Positions 20,108-29,900 of a stretch of DNA of 64,000 nucleotides are shown here, one piece after another (the stretch's first letter is position 1; each line of letters starts with the position of its first letter). The notes below the pieces were generated by a model. It did no database searches. It was not told the origin of the DNA and worked only from the letters and a program-made list of their open reading frames with translations. Made by a program: the position numbers and the translations under genes. The DNA comes from Rhypophila decipiens (Eukaryota > Ascomycota > Sordariomycetes > Sordariales > Naviculisporaceae), in assembly GCA_033297075.1 (NCBI GenBank), contig MU858210.1, forward strand, positions 1 through 64,000, written 5' to 3'.

Positions 20108-21577
20108 TCAGACTATATTCCATGCCTTCTTCCTTCCTTGATGTCCCTTTCGACTGTTGCTCTCCGCCCTGCCGACCGCCTTGTTCACCGTCCTGAAAGG
20201 ATCAACGAGGTCGGTGATATAAGGGTCCTTGTAATACGTGTTCAGCTCCGTCTCGCTCCCATGTCTTGTCCCAAACACTCCGCCGCCATCGTGGCTGCTG
20301 CCCCCGGTCCCACCACGACTTTGTTTGCCATCCATATCGAGCGTCTCGAACTCGCGGATCTCGGTCTTGACGCTGAACTCGCGCGTCACAAAAATGGCTC
20401 CGAACAAGGGTCGCAAAACAGGCCAGAAGATGGGGACCGAGGCGCAGATGGACGCCACATTGACTTCGAGGATCATGAGGAGGAGAGATCGCGGGCCGTA
20501 CCAAGTGGGATCATGTGTCGGATAGAAGCCGCCTTGGTAGTAGATTGTCTCCCAGACTCGCCAGGTAGAGAGCGTCACCACACTGGGCATATCGATAATC
20601 GATTAGCATTGGCAGAGGCAGGGAAGCGGATGTGTGGAGAGTGACATACGTAGCACCCATCAGCAGCAAGACCATGAGCCCCAGCCTGGTCTTGAGCGTG
20701 ACATCGGGCTGGAAGTACAGCTGGAAAGGGATGGCGGTGATGTACAGATCAAAAACCGTGTTCATGATGTTGTGCGAGACCAACGTGGCGGTAAACATGT
20801 GTGGCTCTTGGCTCGCATATCCCCAGCATTTGGGGTTCTGGCTGAGGATGTTCCAGGCATCCGAGATGACAGTGCAGGGGAATAAGGATAGGATGAGAAA
20901 GGTCAGACCCCATATCGAGACAAGGATGATGCCGGCGATGCTGAGCTTATGAGGCCAAGTACCTCGGTCAAACATCCTCAGGAATTGGCACAGGATGGAG
21001 AGTTTGATCAGCGCGGTCGAAAGATTAAGGTTGATGTTGAGAGCGTAGAAGAGTTTGAGGTACGACGTAAAGTCGCCGACGGTGAGCAGGAGGAAATGTC
21101 TGCCCAGGCCATGGTTGATTGCTAGGAGGAGTCAGCTGGTGTCAACAGTGAAGAAGTAGAGGGGCCAGCCATACTGAGGAGGTAGACCACTGATGCTGCC
21201 GAGGTAAAGATCTGGCCTCGTGTTAGCAAATCGACTGGGATGGCATGGGACCGTGACGTCAAGAGCTGGCTTACAAGATAGAGAAACACAAGAAGATCAT
21301 CCAAGCCCGTCATCCGTACGACCCGCAGACGGACATAGAGACGAAGTCCAACAAAGATCCACGAAAGAGTCTGGCGGTGTTAGCTGGCGGTTGTCAACCT
21401 GAACGGCCAAACACTCGCACTCACCAGGAACGCAGTCACAAAGCCGATCAAGACACTGGGCTCGTTGGTCCATGGCTTCGGTTCTTGAAGATTATTATAG
21501 TCTCGAGGCGGGCCAAAGAGATCGATCAGTCGGGTGTTGTCGTCGACGTGGAAGCCGCTGCCAGCGTGGCCTGCCAT
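20108..21577 (-). CDS. SAT4/Pth11-like seven-helix (rhodopsin-domain) membrane protein (five exons)
   Basis: The spliced model is 410 aa: exons 21577-21425, 21370-21275, 21211-21175, 21121-20650 and 20582-20108. Introns are 52-66 nt with donors GTGAGT, GTAAGC, GTATGG and GTATGT and CAG/TAG acceptors; all phases agree. About seven hydrophobic helices fill residues 40-300, including the family's LSWIFVGLRLYVRLRV and INHGLGRH segments and the LSTALIKLSILCQFLRMF helix, which together identify the fungal SAT4 family (PF20684 type, related to the Pth11 GPCR-like receptors). The cytosolic tail of about 110 aa is Gly- and charge-rich (SRGGTGGSSHDGGG). These proteins are plasma-membrane receptors or sensors in fungi; the ligand is unknown. 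No CFEM domain precedes the helices in this model. Confidence 0.88.
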
Positions 21578-24500
21578 GGCTAAGGACGGGGTGGTGTCAC
21601 GGTCAAGTGTTGATGGTAGATAAAGTTGTGACATCCGCCATGAACAACAGGACCGGGTCAGGCTCGACTTATGTCGTTGAGAAGCAGAATCGAGATGGCC
21701 GTCTGGCGCCAAGGGTATCGCCGTTGCATGTGTATGGTTTCGCCTTTGCAAGCCATGAACCGGGCTGACATCGATGTCTCAGAGGGCTGGGCAAAAACCA
21801 GAGAGATGACGAAGCTGACTGACAGCAGCAACAACTTGGAAAGAAACAAGAAATGTGTTGCTCACTCAGTGTTCATAGAAGACTGATGCTCCACGATGTG
21901 CATCCCCGAACAATGAACATGCACCACCACGCAGACAATATGCAGGACGCTACGCAGGGGCCGGCAACGACAAGGCCATAGCGGCGTAGAATGTCCAGAG
22001 ATGCATGCACGGGGCAAAGAGCAGGGAAATCTGAGGAGAAGAATAAAGAAGACTCAGTGTTAGTCAGACTTGAAAGTGCGTCTCTGTCCTTCTTGTCCCA
22101 AGTCTTCAATGGTGTTGCTGTCGCCGTGCGCATTGACGCGGCACGTTTCCTCTGACACCATGCAAGAAGAACTGGAATTCTTCTCCAAGAAATTTGTCAG
22201 AGGCTCCCATGTGTTGTTAGTGTTCAAAGGCAGGAAGATGCCGCTCCGCTTAGCAGTTCATGATCACGCCAGGACCAAAGCGGAAGGGAGGGTGTCATCC
22301 TGTCCCGCGCTGTCGGTAGCACCAGGCACGCCAATCTCAACAAGCGATATGCACCATGCATGGAGCAGGGCCCGAGAGGGTTCCATCTCTGCTGCACTGG
22401 ACGGAATTTGGGGGTCTCAGGTTCACTTGTCACTCGGGAAATCTTTATTTGAGAATCCTGAACGCTGCTGTATATTTGCCGCGTGCAGGACCAGGAGCTA
22501 CTCATGTAGGTGGCTATTTAACCGTCGACATCCCATTCGTCGGGCTTGCTCATCTCGAAACATGCACCAAGATGAGTCGTGTAGATCTTTGGAGGCAGAG
22601 AATCGATATGCGATAGACTTTGTTCCACGCTGTCAGGCTGGTGCGGAGCAAGGACCCGGGGTCCATATGGGTAGGGCTGTTTGAATCTCTTGACTCTTCT
22701 AGATCTCCCGGCTTAATTAGACCTGCCCTACCCCCGACCTCGAACTTGAATCCTTTGGTCGCTTTTCCCCGCGAGCAGACCGAAACTGAACCACAGGCTT
22801 GAACCTATGGCACTGAATAGCGTTAGATTCTCAGTAGACTATAAGCACTCTGTGGCACAGGATCAGCGTATTCATGCTGGCCTGCGCAGATTAGCTCCGA
22901 CGGCAGTTAGTCGGGCAAAAAGGGGCGGAAATCAGATTATTTGCCGACCAACACCCTCAGGTCTATCTTGACAACACATATCCTGTTGAACCGACAGGCA
23001 GCCAAGTAAACAAGCACAAAGCACCCAGTCAACAGCACATCTTGATTGTGCATTTTGCTTTGGCGCCACCAGGCACAAGTCTGTTTGAGATTCCGCCACC
23101 AGCCTCACTAATACGGGAAGCCAGCTACTTTTCGTCATCTTGACCAGAAGCGGTAGGGAGGTGTGTCCAGTCGTACTACCAGGTCGGAATGCAGGCCAAC
23201 GTAGATGTCTGGAGAAGCGGCAGGAGTTAACAGTATATCGCTACACCCAATGACAGCAGGCCACTACTCGCCGTATCCTGCGGCTCAGTAGTTGCTTCCA
23301 GATTCCGTACCCGCTCTTGGCAGCTGCTTTTGCTCGAGCATATTAAAGCTTTAGATGCTGATATCGGGGTACCTTTCTCGCCGTCTTGGTCACAAGAACA
23401 TTAAGGGCCTTGTGCATAGGTTGTCTGCGACCCTCTCTCACACATACCATGCACAAATTCGCCGACGCTTGCGGCCACGTTGCACCCTTGGCCGCGCAAC
23501 AGGTGCTGTCAGTCATTTGCGGGGAGAAGTGAGCAATGAAACATGTTTGCTGGAGCTATGATCTCTTGCTACCTTGGACACTGAGCGCTTTGATAGCTCG
23601 GCATCGCTCTGCCAGTGAAAAGAGAGGCGAAGGCCTCGCATGATGGAAGAACGCGACGGTGCTGTCCGTGTCCTGGGAGGGCCGGGCCGAAAGCAATCCT
23701 TCCGTGATCAAGGCAGTTGAGGGCGGCTACGTGTTCAGGCAAGCAGTCTGGAATTACCTTGGCTAGCAGAAGGCGGAGGCACACTTATGCGGCCAACCTA
23801 AGTGATCCTAACAATTCTCGACGCCAATAAATCCAAGCTCAAGCCAGCAGTCAAATCAAACACCGTAAGCAGGCAGAATTGGGTCGACTAACACATGCCT
23901 GGCACCGAGGACCCGGAAGTTGCCAGCACTGGAAAAGAGAGCCTGGAGAGTCGAGACAGCCAGTCATTGCAACGAGAGTAGAGCCGATTCTCCTTCCTCA
24001 GATCTTATACAGCCAGGTACCGCATACTCTTGGCCGAATAGGCTCTTGGCCAGCCCCTTTTTAGTTAAAGTTGAGCCACGGGCATGGCAGTAACATCTAA
24101 TTTCATTGGCCCATGGGGTCAAAGTTACCCAGTTTCTGTCTATTCGCACTGATTACAATGATATTTCGTGGCTCGGTTTTGCCACAAGCGGTTAGCCCAG
24201 CGCCCATTCCACCCAGAGTATGCGGTATTCCATCATAGTCTTTAAACCTGATGGTGACTCTGCCTGTCAAATATCGACGTCATAAGTTTTCACCTCGCCG
24301 CATCATATTGCTATATTGTGTCACAAATAAAGAAACCCCAGTGAAAAGTCTCCAGGTCGTGAAATCCAGCCAGGGCTAAAGCTATAAAAGAGAACCGGCA
24401 TCACTGGATGACCTCCGAGACACAGGACCAAAGCCAGAGCTGATCAAGGACCACACTGCCCTCCAATCCGGAGTTCTGGAGCCTCGTAACAGCCAATAAA

Positions 24501-24971
24501 GCACTTGCGGACTCACTCGGTCCTATTTTAAACGTATTCCTAGCCTGCTTCTCACGTATCCCAAGCGGCCGCTTCCGAGTCATCAATCGTCTCAAGATCT
24601 AGATCATCGAATAAAGGTCTTAATAATAACGAGAACACTACCTGGAATAGTAGCCTAACAATGATAGTTTTCTGCAATATACTGCATCAAAGACTGTAAT
24701 GTAAAAAGGCAACCATCGATCGCAAAGAATCCTAATATATTCTCAAGTTACAGGTCCACACAGCAATACTCAGTTAAAGAATTCCACAGTCAGACACAGG
24801 ACCAGACTGCACGGGTCCTCAGAGAGTGTATATACCTCGCCATATCATCAAGCAAGACTAGAAATAAAAGATCTACTCCGTGGAAATACATTCTCAATAA
24901 GTAAATTATTCACTACTTATACACTAGACAATCATCTTTTATTATACCAGAACCAAGGTAAGAACGTATAT
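21578..24971. other. Gene-poor region upstream of the SAT4-family gene
   Basis: About 3.4 kb with no supported gene. A non-ATG frame at 21849-21658 on the minus strand reads like a secretion signal (LLLLSVSFVISLVFAQ) but has no ATG and a nearby upstream stop. A 204-codon frame at 22070-22684 has no domain pattern and overlaps minus-strand frames. From about 24,560 the sequence becomes AT-richer and codon structure vanishes, as in degraded repeat DNA. Confidence 0.45.
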
Positions 24972-25314
24972 ATAGCCCTTCTTCCTCCGGCTTACCGTCT
25001 TCTCCTCCTCGTCATCTCGTTCGGAGTGGCCGTGAGCCGCGTGTCGGCTGCGACCTATCTCGGTGGTATCAATGTCGACGAAGCTTGCCGCGTATTGAAA
25101 TCGGACCAGGGCCATACAACTAGCCCTGTATAACAGGCCGGGATATCTACAGTGCTTTCAATAGCAGGGACGTCGACCTCAACACCTCGTGTCGGTGGAA
25201 ACATGGGGGGACGGTTATGCAAACTCTCAGAGCGGTGGTGTGTACCACTGGGGTTGCTTCAGTGACATTGGCTCTTGCGTTCCGTTGAAAGTGCCGATGA
25301 AAAGTTCTCGATAG
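24972..25314 (+). pseudogene. Broken gene for a small secreted Cys-containing protein
   Basis: The conceptual product appears in pieces across three frames. Frame 1 begins at an ATA where a start Met is expected (24972) and gives a signal peptide (YRLLLLVISFGVAVSRVSA) and then ATYLGGINVDEACRV, before a TAA at about 25129. A second frame carries DVDLNTSCRWKHGG. A third, after a slip in a run of six G residues near 25206-25211, carries DGYANSQSGGVYHWGCF and DIGSCVPLK, ending at TAG 25312. The pieces lie in the right order for a fungal secreted-protein family that opens with YLGG(I/V) and has Trp/Cys-containing W.C motifs. Lost start, stop and at least two frameshifts make this a pseudogene. I give no function. 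Confidence 0.6.
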
Positions 25315-26598
25315 GGTCCTGATATATCTTTATATCTAGACCGGCAAACAATGAGGAACGCAGGGTGCCGCGGCGTAACAGGATACTTTGTCCGCAATGT
25401 CAACAGGTTCTAGTATCTTATTTTCTGGACGCGATGTTTGTTCTTACCGCACGCAATCTGGAAAAGCTGCAACTAAACGAGGCTTAGCAGAGAGATCTAG
25501 GTAGGGGTTCTAATGTTTTTTCCTTCCTGTTGCCTCCTCCAGAACTTAGAATCCAGCTGTATCACTAACCACCGGAGCAGGTCAATCATGACCTACCGCA
25601 GACGCTTGCACGAAGGATTTGGCGGATACTGAGTACGGCCCTTAACCAAACTTGCAGAGGTTGTAACTTGACCGCCCCTATTGGAGACTGGAGGAGACTA
25701 TGGGTATATTACTAGTATCTCACAGTATTGGATGATTGATCTGAGGACATGGTGACTAGGGAAGCATGGACGCTGATGGTTTGTGAATATTTCCCGACTA
25801 TTTACAAGCTGTATTACGACAGGCAAGATACAACTAGGCCCGCTTCACGAATCCCAAGGCTGGCTATCCCAAAGTTACAATACTATCCTACCCGTTATCT
25901 GAATTCAGGTGACCCGAGATGCTGCATCATGTCCATTACGATTTTTTTCACCCAGGTTCTCGGATATGATCCCCTGAACTTATGAGGTAGTCAAGGGCTA
26001 AGATTATGCATCGGATGGGAATGGATTCAATGATCATATGAGACCCAAGCTGCCGTTGTCACGCGAACCAAGGTCTTACAGTCACAAAGTAAATAGAGTG
26101 TATTAGCAGGGAGTAATTAAAGATGGAAAGCAAGAAAATAATTTGCTTTGGGCTTAGTTGGTCACGGCCGAAGCAGCAATGAGAACCATTCTTGAGCGTC
26201 ATATTATACATTAACGTAGCTCCTTGCCCCTTAGATATCAAATGTTCGTGCTCTCACACGTGGGTGATCCATAGAAGGACTCGGAGCAAGTGCCACATGC
26301 CCTTTAAGCACTCAGAATTTAACCTCACCTGATTATGGGCTCGTTTGCCTTACGTGGGACATTTCGGAATAAGCCCGGTGAGAGAAATAAGCATATAAAC
26401 AGCGGTTGGGGGATTATTCTACAATTAGTAAAGCAAGAAGCCAAGGACCAGCAAGGCCAGACAGCTAGAACACAAGAAAGGAGGAGAATAGAGCAGTCTT
26501 GTTTGACTGTCTCGGAAACAAAAGTGCATCTTGTTCCCAATCCATTAGGGAAAGGAGGCAAAAAGAACTGCCAATCTCAAACACGGATCAAAAAGCTA
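25315..26598. other. Gene-free region
   Basis: About 1.3 kb of AT-leaning sequence between a pseudogene and the tRNA. Open frames are under 120 codons and overlap each other; nothing resembles a gene or repeat. Confidence 0.4.
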
Positions 26599-26680
26599 CT
26601 CGGATACGGGGAGTCGAACCCCGGGCTGGTGAGGAACCCAATCATGAGAGTCACCGATGTTACCGCTACACCATACCCGA
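26599..26680 (-). tRNA. tRNA-Glu (CTC) with an 11-nt intron
   Basis: On the minus strand the sequence folds as a full cloverleaf. The acceptor stem TCGGGTA pairs with TATCCGA over seven bases (one G-T) and is followed by a G discriminator. The D stem is GTGT/ACAT; the anticodon stem is GGTGA/TCACC; the T arm is CGGGG-TTCGACT-CCCCG, which also holds the B box. Between the halves of the anticodon stem lie 18 nt instead of seven: CTCTCA, then 11 extra bases (TGATTGGGTTC), then C. Placing an intron after position 37, where eukaryotic nuclear tRNA introns always sit, leaves anticodon CTC, read as GAG = Glu. It is a nuclear tRNA needing the tRNA splicing endonuclease. The alternative reading without an intron gives no stable anticodon stem. 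Confidence 0.9.
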
Positions 26681-26743
26681 TTTGAGAGCCGGGAATGGCT
26701 TCCGAAGGTTGGTTGAGGGTATGGAGAGGAACACGGCTCTATG

Positions 26744-26912
26744 TACCGTATCTACTCAAAAAAGTGAAAAATTACTAACGGCTAGTTCCCGCTCGGTTTT
26801 GCGGACAAGAAACTGAAAGTGGTCCACTTTCACTTGCGCTTAACCTCTTTCTCTTGCCTACTAGGCCTACTTGGGCCTTATAAATTTTTCACTTTCTTGA
26901 GTAGATACGGTA
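26744..26912. mobile_element. MITE 1 (169 bp, TIRs of about 30 bp, TA target site)
   Basis: The left end TACCGTATCTACTCAAAAAA is repeated, inverted, at the right end (reverse complement TACCGTATCTACTCAAGAAA); the match continues through GTGAAAAATT with one mismatch in about 30 bases. The ends begin with TA, matching the TA duplication of Tc1/mariner-type insertion. The interior of about 110 bp has no coding capacity, so this is a non-autonomous miniature element. It sits 63 bp from the tRNA-Glu gene. Its first bases resemble the ends of the two elements at 48.7 and 49.3 kb. Confidence 0.8.
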
Positions 26913-29900
26913 GTTAGGTTAGAGTATATTTCTTTGTTTTGTTTGTGTGTTTCCCCCTTTTTAGGGCCCAACTGGTGGATCCGTCCGAGGCAGGGTGGAG
27001 CGAGGGTTGAAAGGTAAAATGTGTGGAGACGAGTTCTAACCCAACGAGCTCGTAACCCAAGCAGCAATCTGATTGCATTCGACTGCCAGTGTGTCCATTG
27101 TTGACTTCCCCTTTTTGTGCCAGTGCTCCCAGTGGTGCCAAGACCCCTTTCATCTATCCCACGTCCGGGTGACCGACCCTGCCTCTTGCATTCAAGACAA
27201 ACATGATGCAGGGACCCGACAAGGTCCAGGTAGCCACTGCAGATTGCAATGGACTCGTCTCGTGCTTTGTTTGTTTCTCCTTTCGGGCGATGTGTCCCGG
27301 TGTCGTCTGGTTGAAACTGCCCCTTTTGTGTGATGGGCCTTGGCCTCCGAGACCTCAAAGGGACCGAATATGTGAGATCCGAGCGCAACAGATGGAAGGA
27401 TTATCAAGAAGGGATTGTGTGTGTGACCGGCCTGTGGCTGGTTGTATCTGCATCTTCACGTGCCGTCTCTGGTGAGTGGTGTTGACATCTCAATGCAACC
27501 AACCATTTCTCGCCAACCTCTTTTCTTGGGTGGTCGGGTCCGGTCCCCGAATGGGTATGCTGTCTTGTTCCTCTTGGATCTCGCTACAGCCTAGAGCCTA
27601 CCAGACAGCCAGACACAAGACGAAATTAAGAAATGCAAGGAGGAAAGAAGCCCAAAGTGGTCATTCACGTCCAGGCCTCTTGCACACCAAACATCGCAGG
27701 TGGACGGAGAAACGTGGGTTGACATTATAAACCCGATACACAACCTCGAAGAACTGCCCAATCCGGTAAGACGGAGGACGCAGACTGATAAGTGCGGTAA
27801 GCGGAATATACGAGGCCAAGAGGCGCAGAGTGAACGAGTTAATATGCCGCACTATGACTGATCATGCCTCGCAAGTAGCCATGTGCCATGGAAGAGCCAA
27901 AGGGTGTTCTGTGTCAATTCTGTTGGACGAAGAAAGCAGAAATAATAATCTGGATACGTAAAAGTTCCTACAGGTCTGACCCGCTGTTAGCGTTCCACGT
28001 AGCAGCATCACCAAGACACTATCACCAAGCCGCCGAGCAAAAAGTCAGTGGTGGGGTGGGGAAGAGAAGGCCTCTCTAGCAAACCAATCCTCTCAGGTAC
28101 CGCCAGGCGTACAGCCACCTGCATATGGCCTGCATCGACTAAGGCAAAGTCCAGCGAGGTACAGACTACGACCAGGCACTTGCAGCGCCAGGAGCCAAGA
28201 TACCCGGCGGTACAAGATGTTGCTGAGCAAACCCAAACCCGGCCATCTCATGGTTCGGGTTTACAGCCTGGCTGCGGTGACTGTCATCAACCTGAAACCC
28301 GGCCAAAGCAAACTGGGCACCGGCGTCCCGCAAGGTGTCTCGGTCAAGAAGACGCGTAACTTGTTCCATGAGGAGTGAGAGATCGGGCGGGGTTCCATGG
28401 AGGACGGGTGACATCTCAGCCACGATGTGGCAACATGGGAGGAAACGACCGCGGAACAAGGAATGATCGTGGCTGGCGTGGCTGGAAACGATCAGGGGAA
28501 GAAAAGTGCCCGAGTGGCTCGTTCTCGCCGACCCATGCTGCCACGCTGTTGGCACTGTCTAGCGGTTGTCAGACAGGGGTTCAGGGGCCGTGATATTCTC
28601 GAAGCGGCGACATGCAGAAGTTCAGGTACGGCCCCGCTACCTGGCGAGAGGGGCATACGGGACTCGGATCAGAAGAGACAACGGAACGAGTGTCAGCACG
28701 AAAGGCTTCTTGTTCCAACACGAGCCAGGGAGCCGGCTTATCTTGCCACGCTGGCATCTGCCCTTTTCCTTGGTCACTCCAGATGATCTAAATGATCGCG
28801 AGAGAAGGTTCTAAAGTGGACAGTGCAAGTGGAATGCTCTGCAAAATCGCAGCTTATCGTCACTGAATGATGGTGTGCCTCATCCATGCAGCCAAAGGTC
28901 TTTCGCTCCGGGAGCTGCCAGTGCCAGTGGTCTGGTGTCCCTCAGACTGACCTATTCCGGGCATTGGGTCAGGGTCCAAACTTTCAGGCTCTCTCAGGGG
29001 CGTCAGGCCTTGAGTGAGATTTCCGGGTCTTGTGCCACCCAACATTGACATAAGGAGGCACAGAAACAATCTTGTTATGCGTTTTCATGCCATGGAAAAG
29101 AAGGTGAAGAGAAGAAAGAAAAGCGCGGGATTTGTCGGCCGATGGACCGGTAGCATCGATACCAAGACCGGGATGGCTGGATCTGGTTAATGGGAACCCC
29201 CCAGTCTAGCAGCGATTTGTTTGCAGCGACAAGACGCCATGACGCAATCAACTCTTGATGTATTTTTGACCCCGCGATGGTGCAGGGCGTGAGGGTGGTG
29301 AGAATGCCCGAGCGTTGCCCCTCGCAGATGGAGAGCCAGGACAAGCTGTCCGGCTGGAGATGGTGCGCACACTTGTATATTGGCAATAAAAGCTCGTCTA
29401 TCGGTCGAAATTCTACAGGATGGGGCCAGTCATGCGATTATTTTCTCTCGTGGCGGGAAAGCTCACCGCTGCTCGTGAGCTCGGGGAGACGAGACACAAA
29501 GCAGACAGCTTCTCTGCACGGAAAAACAGCTGCGTGGCCGAAACCAGACAAATGCCGTGTCTGGTTGCGTGCAAGGTATAAGCCTCATCGTTCATGCCCC
29601 TTCGTTCCTGGGCCCATCATCTTTGATGCTGGCGATTCTTGTCCCCGGTGGCACAGAGGCACAGAGTCGGAGAGAAACCGGTGTGGTGGAATCTGCGCAT
29701 GTTCCACCTCGCCGTCTATCTTGTCACAACACATCTCCAAAGTCCCTGGCCATCTTTCTTCTCGCAGCTAGCACGACAGATGCACAGAAGTGATCATGTG
29801 CATCACGAGGACATGTTCAACAAGTAAGCCCGGGCAGGGTTTAGATTGGTGCTCCCCAGACAAAACCCACACCCAGGAACCAGAATAAAGGACAGGCACA

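Noticed and set aside
22070..22684. 204-codon open frame on the plus strand
   Set aside because: Overlaps several minus-strand frames, has no domain pattern, no sensible intron structure and unremarkable composition.
26867..27388. 173-codon minus-strand frame next to MITE 1
   Set aside because: Part of its C-terminal sequence is simply the translated inverted repeat of the MITE, and the rest has no family pattern.
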